NCBI GenBank assembly: GCA_022842245.1
Contig: JALHPZ010000018.1
Location: 1-64,000, forward strand
Origin: Gemmataceae bacterium
Lineage (GTDB): Bacteria > Planctomycetota > Planctomycetia > Gemmatales > Gemmataceae
Direction: 5' to 3'
Length of the DNA: 64,000 nt
Part shown: in pieces, positions 8,228 through 16,842 of the stretch
Layout: every line of letters starts with the position of its first letter
How positions within the stretch are numbered: the first letter of the stretch is position 1
The notes under the pieces: model-generated
The model's input: only the letters and a program-made list of their open reading frames with translations
The model's database searches: none
Told to the model about the DNA's origin: nothing
Translations under genes and position numbers: made by a program

Positions 8228-11200
8228 ATGGCGTTGACCTGTTCAAAATGCGAGCGAACCCTTCCCGGCGATACGGCCGCGAGCTTTTGCATGTACTGCG
8301 GCGCGCGGTTGGAGGACACGCGGATCAGAGGGCTGGCGAACCTGGGCGATTCGTCGTCGGTGCCGTCGCCGACGCTCGTGCTCGAACCGGCGTCCGACCC
8401 GAACGCGACGGCCGATTACCGCTCGTTCTCGACGCAGCCCGAGCCGGCGCGGGATGAGCCGGTACCGGAGCGAGTTGGCAGCTACAAACTGATCCGGAAG
8501 CTGGGCGTGGGCGGGATGGGCCAGGTCTTCGAGGCGGAGTCGGACGACAGCGGCCAGCGCGTCGCGCTCAAACTGCTGTCGCCGAAGCTCGCGACGAATC
8601 CGATTTCCGTGCAGCGGTTCAAGCAGGAAGGGCGGCTCGCGAGCCAGATCGCGCACCCGCGCTGCGTGTTCGTCTACGGCGTGGACACCGACAACGGCCG
8701 GCCGTTCATCGTCATGGAGTTGATGCCCGGCAGCACCCTCAAGGATCTCGTCGACAAACGCGGGCCGATGGAATGGGACGCCGCCATCCACCGCATGCTG
8801 GACGTGCTCGACGGCCTGATCGAGGCGCACCGCCTCGGCATGCTCCACCGCGACATCAAGCCATCGAACTGCTTCCTGACGGACGACGACCGGGTCAAGA
8901 TCGGGGATTTCGGCCTGTCGAAATCGCTGGACGCCCAACACAACCAGAAGCAACTGACGAGTTCCGGCGCGTTCCTGGGGACGGTGCTGTTCGCATCGCC
9001 GGAGCAGATTCGCGGCGAGGAAGTTGGCTACGATTCGGACGTGTACTCGGTGGCCGCGACGCTGTACTACCTGCTCGTGGGCCGGGCACCGCACCAGCAC
9101 GTGAGCATGACGGCGGCGTTGGCGAAGGTGATTTCGGAACCGCCGCCGTCGATCCGTTCATTCCGGCCGGAAGTGCCGCGGGCACTCGAACGGATCATCT
9201 TCCGCGGGCTGGAACGGGACCGCAATCGCCGCTACGCGACACTGGAGGAGTTCCGGGATGCGATCCAGGACATGCTGCCGGAGCGGCAGCTACCCTCGCG
9301 CATGCGGACGCTCGTTTCGGCCTACGTGCTGGATGCCCTGTTCTGCCTGCTCTTCCTCTCGGCTCCGTTCGTGCTGGTGTTCGATGCGATCACGGGGCGC
9401 ACGAATGCCACGGATAGTCTCAACGGCGATCTGGCCTTTTTAGCTATCCTGATTGCGTATTTTTCGATCGCCGAAGGGGTCTTCGGGGCGACGCTGGGCA
9501 AACTGCCGTTCGGGTTGCGCACGGTCCGGCTCGGGCGGGTCGGCCCCGTCGGCTGGCGGGCGGCGTTCGTGCGCGCACTCGTGTTCCATCTGGTGCTCGT
9601 GGTCGTTGTCCTTGGGGCTGGCGCGCTGTGGCGTATTCCGACCGTGGGACCGATCCTGGCGGCGATTGGCCTGCCGTCGGCGGCGGTCGCGCTCTTCCTC
9701 CAGCGGCGGCGATCCCCGACGCAGCAGGGCATTCACGACTACGCGAGCGGTTGCCGCGTCGTGCAACGGCCGCGGGCGGAGCACCGGCCCAGCTTGCGCA
9801 GCCTCTTCGCGAATCCGCTGGACCGCGCCGCCCTGCGGCCGAACCTGCCGAACAGCGTCGGCGGCTTTCGCGTCAAGGGCGTGCTCGGCGAGGAGGCCGA
9901 CGGTTCCACCGTCTGGGCCGCCGAGGACGAGGCACTCAACCGCCGCATCCTGCTCTGGCTCCGACCGGCGCATCAGTTACCCGATGGCGTGCCCGCGGCA
10001 CCCGTTCGCCCCGGCCGGTTGCGTGCCATCGGCAGCGGCGAAATCGTCTGGAACGACCGAGCCTACGGCTGGCTGGCGTTTGTCGCGCCGACCGGTGCGC
10101 CGCTCGTGGATACGACCTCGCCGGATCAGCCGCTCGAATGGGCCGACGCGCGCTCGATCCTGGAGCAGATCGTCGTCGAACTCCGGGCCGGCGACGCCGA
10201 CGGCACCGCCCCCAATCGGCTCGGTGCCGACCAGTTCTGGATCGAACCGAACGGACGCGTCCACCTCGTGGAATTTCCGATTGGCCCGATTCGCACGGCG
10301 GTGCCGCCGGCCCGCGATACAAATGAACTCCTGCGCCACGTCGCGGCAATCGCCCTGCGCGGAGACCTCGCGCCCGAGGGCATCCGCGCGCCGATCCCCC
10401 CGCACGCCTCGCGCATCCTCGACCGGCTCTATTCCGCCGATCCGCCGAGCCTGACGGCGCTGGAAGAACAACTGCATGCGAGCCGCGCGTTTCCCCCGGC
10501 CGTGAGCGCCGGCATGCGGGCGGCGCACATCGGCCTGATCGTCGCCTTCTCCGGCCTGGGCCTCACGCTGATGGTCCTCACGGCCATCGGATTTTCCCTC
10601 ATCCTCGCGACCAATGCCGCCGGGAATCGATACCGCAGCGCCGCCATTCTCGAAGGGCTCGAATCTCCGGCCCAGGTGGCCAGCTGGCGCGTTCAAAGCT
10701 CGATCCTGCGCGAGGAACTCGCGGGTGAAAAGCTCGACGAATGGCGGGAACGATTCCGTGCGATGGAGCGATCGGATCAGGCGGAATTCACCGAGGCCGT
10801 GGAGGTCCTGAGCCGACCGGAGCGGTCGGTGGCCGGTACCCTCTACGGCTTGGAGGAATCATCGGAGGATCTGCTGGGTTCGTCGTCGATGGTGGAGTTC
10901 CTGGAACGTCAGGTGCTGTTGAATCGAATCCGCGTGATGGTGCCGTCGATTCGAAACGAACGGGAATCCCGATCGCTCGCGACGCAGTTCACGATCCTCG
11001 ATCTCGCGATCGTGCTGGGATTCGCCACCTTCGCCTTCGCCTTCCGCGGCGGGGTGTCGTTCGTGCTTTCGGGCATCGCGCTGGTACGCGACGACGGTCG
11101 CCCGGCCAGCCGCTGGCGCTGCGCGGGCCGGGAACTCCTCATGTGGACGCCGTTGCTGGCGCTCGTGCTGGCGAACGTATGGATCCAATCGCTGCAACCG

Positions 11201-11335
11201 GAATGGATCTTGGTGCGGCTCGTCTTGGACTTCACGATCCTGCTGGTCTTGCTCGCATACCTCGTCATCGGGCTTCGTTACGCGAACCGCGCCCCGCACG
11301 ATCAAATCCTGGGCACGTCGATGGTCCCGCTCTGA
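8228..11335 (+). CDS. Zinc-ribbon Ser/Thr kinase with RDD domain, pseudokinase and second RDD-like domain
   Basis: The 1035-residue protein starts with a zinc ribbon (Cys5, Cys8, Cys21, Cys24). A complete Hanks-type kinase follows at about residues 84-350: Gly-rich loop at 92-97, Lys115, His207-Arg208-Asp209, Asp227-Phe228-Gly229. Next comes an RDD-type membrane domain (about 358-510). From about 545 a second kinase-like domain keeps a glycine-loop-like start, but lacks the VAIK lysine, HRD and DFG, so it is a pseudokinase. A coiled, membrane-anchored region and a final RDD-like membrane segment complete it. It probably senses a signal at the membrane and phosphorylates cytoplasmic targets. 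The 34 terminal bases overlap the convergent gene. Confidence 0.85.
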   Translation: MALTCSKCERTLPGDTAASFCMYCGARLEDTRIRGLANLGDSSSVPSPTLVLEPASDPNATADYRSFSTQPEPARDEPVPERVGSYKLIRKLGVGGMGQVFEAESDDSGQRVALKLLSPKLATNPISVQRFKQEGRLASQIAHPRCVFVYGVDTDNGRPFIVMELMPGSTLKDLVDKRGPMEWDAAIHRMLDVLDGLIEAHRLGMLHRDIKPSNCFLTDDDRVKIGDFGLSKSLDAQHNQKQLTSSGAFLGTVLFASPEQIRGEEVGYDSDVYSVAATLYYLLVGRAPHQHVSMTAALAKVISEPPPSIRSFRPEVPRALERIIFRGLERDRNRRYATLEEFRDAIQDMLPERQLPSRMRTLVSAYVLDALFCLLFLSAPFVLVFDAITGRTNATDSLNGDLAFLAILIAYFSIAEGVFGATLGKLPFGLRTVRLGRVGPVGWRAAFVRALVFHLVLVVVVLGAGALWRIPTVGPILAAIGLPSAAVALFLQRRRSPTQQGIHDYASGCRVVQRPRAEHRPSLRSLFANPLDRAALRPNLPNSVGGFRVKGVLGEEADGSTVWAAEDEALNRRILLWLRPAHQLPDGVPAAPVRPGRLRAIGSGEIVWNDRAYGWLAFVAPTGAPLVDTTSPDQPLEWADARSILEQIVVELRAGDADGTAPNRLGADQFWIEPNGRVHLVEFPIGPIRTAVPPARDTNELLRHVAAIALRGDLAPEGIRAPIPPHASRILDRLYSADPPSLTALEEQLHASRAFPPAVSAGMRAAHIGLIVAFSGLGLTLMVLTAIGFSLILATNAAGNRYRSAAILEGLESPAQVASWRVQSSILREELAGEKLDEWRERFRAMERSDQAEFTEAVEVLSRPERSVAGTLYGLEESSEDLLGSSSMVEFLERQVLLNRIRVMVPSIRNERESRSLATQFTILDLAIVLGFATFAFAFRGGVSFVLSGIALVRDDGRPASRWRCAGRELLMWTPLLALVLANVWIQSLQPEWILVRLVLDFTILLVLLAYLVIGLRYANRAPHDQILGTSMVPL

Positions 11336-12111
11336 CGCGGTGCGAGAAAAAACTCGGCCGCGTAGCGCGGCGTGGCGAGGACGACCAGCGAAAAGAGCGC
11401 GATCAACAGGGTCGGCAGTTCCAGCAACACGCCGTAATCGAACCGGGCGCGATAGCCCGGCTGATCGGTCGAGCGTTCCTGGAACAGCCAGCATTCCCCG
11501 GCGACGATCGCGATGGAGAGCACGAGGCCGAACGCCCAGGCCGCCTTCTTTCGCGCATTCAATCCGCCCGATGCGAGGAACAGCAGCCCGGCGAGCACGA
11601 TCCGCAGGGCCGCCGTCAGGTAGACCGTCAGCTCTTCGGTCTCGGAAACGTGCTCGCGTTTCCAAAGCGTGCCCAGTTGCTGAACGACCACGGCAAGCAG
11701 GAACGCGCCGCCGACCCATTGCAGTCGCGCGACCGCGTCGACCATCGGGCTGCGTTCGTCGATCGGGTCCAGGCGGCGCGATGGCACCACGGGGGCTTCG
11801 GGGGGCAACGCCGGGAGATTCGGCGCGGCCGGAACGAGTTCGATGGGCGGGGCCGGGCGGTGGATCGGCGGGGCGTCGAGGAGAATCGCAGCGAACGGAC
11901 CGGCCGCGGCGAGCACGCGCGCCAACGCGCCGCAACGGGGACAGGGCAGCATCCGTCCCAGCGCGGTTTCATCGGCCTTCAAACGGGTCCGGCACCCCGG
12001 GCAGGGCCGCGCTTCGCATTCGCCGTCCAGCAAGACCTCATCCGGCCGCCACTCGCGAATGCCGGGCGCCCGATCCAACGGTACCAACTCCTCGGACTTT
12101 TCCTCTCGCAT
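11302..12111 (-). CDS. Zinc-ribbon membrane protein (269 aa)
   Basis: I do not recognise a specific family. Four Cys in two CxxC pairs lie near residues 37-60 and form a likely zinc ribbon. A Pro/Ala-rich linker follows, then four hydrophobic segments that fill the C-terminal half. I chose the ATG at 12111; the open frame continues to 12339 but would collide with the start region of the divergent DUF1549 gene and has no domain. Its last 34 bases overlap the end of the convergent kinase gene. The build matches other zinc-ribbon membrane proteins in this window. Function unknown. Confidence 0.65.
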   Translation of the reverse strand: MREEKSEELVPLDRAPGIREWRPDEVLLDGECEARPCPGCRTRLKADETALGRMLPCPRCGALARVLAAAGPFAAILLDAPPIHRPAPPIELVPAAPNLPALPPEAPVVPSRRLDPIDERSPMVDAVARLQWVGGAFLLAVVVQQLGTLWKREHVSETEELTVYLTAALRIVLAGLLFLASGGLNARKKAAWAFGLVLSIAIVAGECWLFQERSTDQPGYRARFDYGVLLELPTLLIALFSLVVLATPRYAAEFFLAPRQSGTIDVPRI

Positions 12112-12206
12112 CCTCGTTCCCCAAAGGCTAGAATTCATTTTACCGACGGGTTCTCCTGCCTGCGTCGCTCCCGCGACCGAACCCGGTTCTCGCATTGAGG
12201 GTCTCC

Positions 12207-14693
12207 ATGACTTCCCTCCTCCGCGCCACGTGCGTTGGCATGATTTTGCTCGTTGGGGTCGCACCCGGATTCGCGGCTCCGCCCTCCGGCGGCGAGCGAA
12301 CCGATCTCGCCGGTCAGCCGACCGCGATCGAAGTGGCACCCGCTGCGGTCACGCTCACCGGCGTCCGCGACGCCCGGCAACTCGTCGTCACTGGACGTTA
12401 TCCGAACAACCAACTTCGCGACCTGACGCATGCGGCCGATGTAAAGGTCGAGCCGGCCGACGTCGTCGAAGTCCAGGAGGGGCTGTTCCTCCGTGGCAAG
12501 AAAGATGGCACCGCGAAGATCACGATCACCACGGGCGGCAAGACGCTCACCGTGCCCGTTACCGTCACGAAGATGGCGGAGCCGACGCCGACCAGTTTCC
12601 GCAACGAAGTCGTCGCGGCGCTGAACGTCGGCGGGTGCAACATGGGTGCCTGCCACGGCACGCCGAGCGGCAAGAACGGCTTCAAACTGAGCCTCCGCGG
12701 CTTCGACCCGGCCGCCGACTACCTGCAACTGAGCCGCGACCAGTTCGGTCGCCGCTCCGACAAACACGACCCGATGGCGAGTCTGTTCCTTCTCAAAGGC
12801 CTCGGCCGCGTACCCCACGAGGGCGGCGCCCGCTTCGGCCCCTCGAGCCTCCCCTCCGAGACGATCGCCGCCTGGCTCGGCGAAGGGATGAAGGACGACG
12901 CCCCGACCCTGCCGGCCGTGACGTCCATCACCGTGCTGCCCGGCTCGCGCGTGCAACTCGCCCCGGCCAAGTGGCAGCAACTCTCCGTCGTCGCCACCTT
13001 CGCCGACAAGTCCGTCCGCGACGTGACGCGTCTGACGAACTTCAGCAGCAGCGACCCGGCGGTCGCGGATGTGACGCCCAACGGCCTCGTCGAGTTCAAG
13101 CGGCCCGGCGAAGTCGCCATCCTCTGCCGCTACCTCGAAGAGATGCAATCGGTCCGCCTGATGTACCTCGAACCGCGCGAAGGCTTCAAGTGGCCCAACG
13201 TTCCCGAAACGAATCTCGTGGACACCCACGTCTTCGCCAAACTCAAGCAGATGACGATCCTGCCCTCCGACCTTTGCACCGATTATGAATTCGTTCGCCG
13301 GGCGTACCTCGACAGCATCGGTCGCTTGCCGACGATCGCGGAATCGAAGGAGTTCCTCGCGAGCAAGGCCGCCGACAAGCGTGCGAAGCTCGTCGAACAC
13401 CTGCTGGTCCAGCCCGAGTTCGCGGACTTCTGGACGCTGAAGTGGGCCGACGTGCTGCGGTCCAGCCGGAAGTCGATCCAGTTGAAGGGCTCCCACGCCT
13501 TTCACGAATGGCTTCGCGGGCGCATCGCCGAGAACGTGCCCGTGGACGTGATGGTGAAGGAACTCCTCACTGCGAACGGGAACACATTCAACAACCCGCC
13601 GGCGAACTACTACCGCATCGCGAAGGATCCGCTCGGCCTCGCTGAAAGCACCGCCCAACTTTTCATGGGCGTGCGGATGCAGTGCGCCAAGTGCCACAAC
13701 CACCCATTCGAGCGCTGGACGCAGGACGACTACTACGGCTTCGCGGCCTGGTTCGCCCGCGTGAAGCAGAAGCCCGAACCGGGCGGCAAGCCGAACACGC
13801 CGAATTCCGCCGAGGTGGTCTACAGCGTGCGCGACGGCGAAGTGACGCAGCCGCGGAGCGGGAAGGTGATGAAGCCGCGCTATATCAGCGTCGGCGAGGC
13901 GGACGTGAAACCGGGCCAGGACCGCCGCGAGGCTCTCGCGGAATGGCTGGCGTCGCCGGGGAACCCGTTCTTCGCCAAGTCCGTCACGAACCGCGTCTGG
14001 TTCCACCTGATGGGCAAGGGGATCGTGGACCCCGTCGACGACTTCCGCGATTCGAACCCGTCGAGCAACGACGAACTGCTGGATGCCCTCGCCAAGGACT
14101 TCGCCAATAAGAAGTTCGACCTCAAGCACCTCGTCCGCACGATCATGAACTCGCGGACCTATCAACTGTCCGCCGTGCCGAACGAGACGAACAAGGACGA
14201 CGCCAAGTATTTCTCGCACGCCGTGACGAAACTGCTGACGGCCGAGCAACTGCTGGATGCCCTCTGCGACGTGACGGCGGTGCCGGAGAAGTTCGCCGGC
14301 CTGCCGGCCGGGACGCGGGCGATCCAACTCGTCGACGGTGAAGTGAACCACCCGTTCCTGAAGGCGTTCGGCCAGCCGGCGCGGGAACTGGCGTGCGAGT
14401 GCGAGCGCGAGTCCGATGGCAACCTCGGCCAGGCGTTGCAGCTCATCAACGGGCCGACCGTGAACGAAAAGGTCCGCAACGCCGCGAACCGCCTCGGCGG
14501 CCTCCTGAGCGCGAAAAAGACCGAGATGGAGATTCTCGACGAGATTTACTACGCGGCCCTCGCACGGCCGGCGTTCGACGACGAGAAGAAGGTCGCCCTC
14601 GCCCACATCGCGAAGGGTGCCGACAAACGCAAGGCGTGGGAAGACGTCCTCTGGGCCGTCATCAACACGCGGGAGTTCCTGTTCCGGCATTGA
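12207..14693 (+). CDS. DUF1549/DUF1553 planctomycete cytochrome-type exported protein
   Basis: The 828-residue protein has a signal peptide (to about residue 24), then a Big2-like Ig domain. Next is a Cys-containing segment with a CX4CH spacing, a second Ig-like domain, a DUF1549 (PSCyt2) domain and a DUF1553 (PSD1) domain. Between the last two sits a true CxxCH haem-type motif, Cys-Ala-Lys-Cys-His. Members are abundant in planctomycetes and thought to act in the periplasm, often beside DUF1501 proteins; no DUF1501 gene is adjacent here. A TTG at 12195 is an alternative start, but the ATG at 12207 has GAGG about 10 bases upstream. Substrate unknown. Confidence 0.85.
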   Translation: MTSLLRATCVGMILLVGVAPGFAAPPSGGERTDLAGQPTAIEVAPAAVTLTGVRDARQLVVTGRYPNNQLRDLTHAADVKVEPADVVEVQEGLFLRGKKDGTAKITITTGGKTLTVPVTVTKMAEPTPTSFRNEVVAALNVGGCNMGACHGTPSGKNGFKLSLRGFDPAADYLQLSRDQFGRRSDKHDPMASLFLLKGLGRVPHEGGARFGPSSLPSETIAAWLGEGMKDDAPTLPAVTSITVLPGSRVQLAPAKWQQLSVVATFADKSVRDVTRLTNFSSSDPAVADVTPNGLVEFKRPGEVAILCRYLEEMQSVRLMYLEPREGFKWPNVPETNLVDTHVFAKLKQMTILPSDLCTDYEFVRRAYLDSIGRLPTIAESKEFLASKAADKRAKLVEHLLVQPEFADFWTLKWADVLRSSRKSIQLKGSHAFHEWLRGRIAENVPVDVMVKELLTANGNTFNNPPANYYRIAKDPLGLAESTAQLFMGVRMQCAKCHNHPFERWTQDDYYGFAAWFARVKQKPEPGGKPNTPNSAEVVYSVRDGEVTQPRSGKVMKPRYISVGEADVKPGQDRREALAEWLASPGNPFFAKSVTNRVWFHLMGKGIVDPVDDFRDSNPSSNDELLDALAKDFANKKFDLKHLVRTIMNSRTYQLSAVPNETNKDDAKYFSHAVTKLLTAEQLLDALCDVTAVPEKFAGLPAGTRAIQLVDGEVNHPFLKAFGQPARELACECERESDGNLGQALQLINGPTVNEKVRNAANRLGGLLSAKKTEMEILDEIYYAALARPAFDDEKKVALAHIAKGADKRKAWEDVLWAVINTREFLFRH

Positions 14694-14713
14694 TCCTCGA
14701 TCGGGTCCGACCG

Positions 14714-15139
14714 ATGAAGAAAGCGCCGCTGTTCCTGTCGCTCTTGCTATTTGCAATGACGGCGGGGACTGCGGCGCTTTCGATTGGGTTCCTGCGCTAC
14801 TGCCGGTCGGTTCGGAACGTGTCCGAGATAACGGTCGAAGATCGGGGCTTCGTCGATTTGGAAACGGCGATTCGCGCGGAGCGATTGGACGACGACTGGA
14901 CGATTCACCGCAAGCCCGGAATTCCCGGTCCCTACCGCGTGGTCGGTGCCATGCATGTCGTCGCAAGGAAATCGGAGCGGGACGGCACGATGTACCTTCG
15001 AAACAATGGTTCGGTCGTTGCGATTTCCGAGATCAATTCCGCTGCCGACTTCGACCAAATGGGGCTTTTCGTCCTATCGGAGGATGGCCGCTATGATTCC
15101 GTCGTTCTGAAGCGAACCCAACTCGTGCCGGTCAGATGA
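14714..15139 (+). CDS. Small membrane-anchored protein of unknown function
   Basis: The 141-residue product starts 20 bases after the DUF1549/1553 gene and is probably cotranscribed with it. It has an N-terminal Lys-Lys followed by one hydrophobic helix (about residues 4-26), then a soluble, beta-rich domain of about 110 residues with no recognised motif. A longer reading frame upstream is just the shifted frame of the preceding gene. It could be an exported partner of the DUF1549 protein, but only the proximity supports that. Confidence 0.55.
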   Translation: MKKAPLFLSLLLFAMTAGTAALSIGFLRYCRSVRNVSEITVEDRGFVDLETAIRAERLDDDWTIHRKPGIPGPYRVVGAMHVVARKSERDGTMYLRNNGSVVAISEINSAADFDQMGLFVLSEDGRYDSVVLKRTQLVPVR

Positions 15140-15259
15140 TCGGATTTCCGCAGCAGGTGCTTTACCAGCCTAACTTCAATCGAAATGCATGTCAAAGAGT
15201 TGGCAAGCCCGACAGTGTCGAACCGTAGTCCGGTGAGTTGAACGGGTGCGCTGGATTTC

Positions 15260-15460
15260 GGCCCCGGATGGGGCCGCGGGCTGTCGCCACGGGTGGAGCG
15301 CAGCGAAACCCGTAGAAGCCGTGAACGCTTTGCGGCCCCGGCAGGGGCCGAGGAACCCCAATCCTTCCGTCGCCCCTGCCGGGGCGAAAGAACCAGTCAT
15401 CGCACCACGGGTTTCGCTGCGCTCCACCCGTGGCGACACTCGGCGGCCCCTGCCGGGGCC
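15260..15460. repeat. 201-bp mirror-symmetric palindromic element
   Basis: A perfect 32-base inverted repeat (15282-15313 and 15407-15438) is flanked and filled by four small hairpins of GGCCCC/GGGGCC type at 15260-15275, 15333-15350, 15371-15386 and 15445-15460. All six parts are symmetric about position 15360. The element occupies most of the gene-free region 15140-15526 between a plus-strand and a minus-strand gene end. It may be a non-autonomous repeat or a structured terminator; nothing else is seen in this gap. Confidence 0.8.
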
Positions 15461-15526
15461 AAGAGGGTTAGCGGTAGGCTCATCCCCGACGGTCGCACGA
15501 TCCGCAATCGTGAGCCGAAACGCAGA

Positions 15527-16519
15527 CTACTTCCCCAGCACCGCGATCGAGCCGGTCTCGCAGATGTAGACCGTGTTCCCGGTGTTCTGGTCCACGAAGA
15601 CCTCGACGCCGAACTTCGCGGCCTTTTCGAAATCCTTCTCGCCCGGCTTGCGTGCCTTGAGCGTGAAGGCGTGGCTCCAACGCGGCTGCTTGCCCGCCTG
15701 CACGTCCGCCCCGGCTGGCACGACCGCCCCGGCTGGCACGACCGCGATCGAACCGGTTTCGCACAGATACACCAGGTTCTTCGCGTTCGTGTCCTCGAAG
15801 ACCTCGACGACGTACGCGCGTGTCATCGGTGTGAAGTCGCCTTCGTCGGCCTTGCGGGCGTTGAGTGTCAGGCCGTGGAGCGATTTCGGCTTCTTGGGGC
15901 TGTCGCCGGGCGGGGCCGGGGGCGCGACGCCGAGGCCGAGCGAACCGGTTTCGGAAAGGTAGATGAGTCCGCCGCTGTTGCCGTCCTTGGACACGTCGAC
16001 GCCGAAGGCCTTGGCGTTCTTGAAATCGACGTCCTTGAGGCCTCGCGCCTTGAGCGTCAGCCCGTGGTGGAAGGAAGGCTCGGCCTCGCCCTTCAGGTCC
16101 TTCGGCGACTTGCCGAGCGCGATCGTCTTCTGGTCGGTCGCATAGAGCAGCAGGCCGCTGGCCAGGTCCTTGTAGGCTTCCACGCTGTATTTCTTGGTGT
16201 CCTTGGTGAAGGTCTCCTCGGTGCTCTTTCGGACGCGCAGTTCGTGGGCGAAGGCCCATTCGGAGGTCTTGGGGTCCTTCGGCGCGGCGTAGGCGGCGAC
16301 GGCAAGCGAGCCGCTATCCGAGATGGCGACGAGGGCGTTCGCGGCCGGATCGTGGAAGAACTCGACCGCCACCTTGGGTGTATCGGCCTTGAAGTTCTGC
16401 TCGCCGACGGGCCGGACCTTCACGTCGTGGCCGTAGAGGTGCTTCGGCTTGACGGACTGGGCGGCGAGCGAACCCGCCGCGACGAGGACGGCGGCGAGCG
16501 TGAACAGGAAACGTCGCAT
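15527..16519 (-). CDS. Exported protein made of five tandem repeats
   Basis: A signal peptide of about 21 residues ends in Ala-Ala-Gln. The rest of the 330-residue protein is five copies of a 47-49 residue unit at about 27-75, 88-136, 151-197, 214-261 and 282-330. Each starts with a His-x-x-x-Val/Leu-x-x-Arg type strand, has a Phe-x-Val-Glu/Asp-Val-type centre and ends in Thr-Gly-Ser-Ile/Leu-Ala-Val. The last two copies are most alike. The linker between copies 4 and 5 contains an exact 18-bp tandem duplication. I do not recognise the unit; the spacing suggests a beta-repeat adhesion or binding protein in the periplasm. The start ATG is at 16519. Confidence 0.7.
   Translation of the reverse strand: MRRFLFTLAAVLVAAGSLAAQSVKPKHLYGHDVKVRPVGEQNFKADTPKVAVEFFHDPAANALVAISDSGSLAVAAYAAPKDPKTSEWAFAHELRVRKSTEETFTKDTKKYSVEAYKDLASGLLLYATDQKTIALGKSPKDLKGEAEPSFHHGLTLKARGLKDVDFKNAKAFGVDVSKDGNSGGLIYLSETGSLGLGVAPPAPPGDSPKKPKSLHGLTLNARKADEGDFTPMTRAYVVEVFEDTNAKNLVYLCETGSIAVVPAGAVVPAGADVQAGKQPRWSHAFTLKARKPGEKDFEKAAKFGVEVFVDQNTGNTVYICETGSIAVLGK
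15707..15742. repeat. 18-bp exact tandem duplication inside the five-repeat gene
   Basis: The unit CGCCCCGGCTGGCACGAC occurs twice head to tail (15707-15724 and 15725-15742). It keeps the reading frame and duplicates a Val-Pro-Ala-Gly-Ala type linker between repeats 4 and 5, a likely recent replication slippage event. Confidence 0.85.
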
Positions 16520-16688
16520 GGTGGGATCCGCAAAGGTAGGGGATGACGGTAAGACGGTTGCGGCGCGTCGGGCTAACGGCCCCGCTTCCCGAAGCGCGCA
16601 GTTTTCCCCAATGCTAGTCCAATCCCCCGTCTCCGGCCGCGACTCCGGGGAAAATCGCAAAAAAGCTTCACGCCCGGCCGATTCCTGC

Positions 16689-16717
16689 TTGACCCCCGTT
16701 GCGGGCGCGGGTATTCG
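16689..16717 (+). promoter_or_regulatory. Candidate promoter of the secretin gene
   Basis: TTGACC at 16689-16694 and TATTCG at 16712-16717 are separated by 17 bases, upstream of the secretin start at 16843. The -35 box matches the sigma-70 consensus at five of six positions; the -10 box is weak. The same geometry precedes bamA. It lies in the 323-base gap (16520-16842) between divergent genes, in which nothing else is apparent. Confidence 0.3.
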
Positions 16718-16842
16718 CCCCTCCGCCTGCACACACTCTTTTCCGCGCGTGGCCCCGGAACGGCCCGCGCGGGCCGTCGCGTCGTGGGGGACGCCGGCAG
16801 GGCGAGGCTCGCACTCGGTCTTCCAAGGAGGGGATGAGGACC

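Noticed and set aside
12135..14966. 943-codon open frame on the minus strand
   Set aside because: It mirrors the DUF1549/1553 gene on the plus strand; its translation is Arg/Val/His-rich without domain features.
15260..15460. CRISPR-like array because of repeated GGCCCC words
   Set aside because: There are no equal-length direct repeats with unique spacers; the parts are mirror images, not direct copies.
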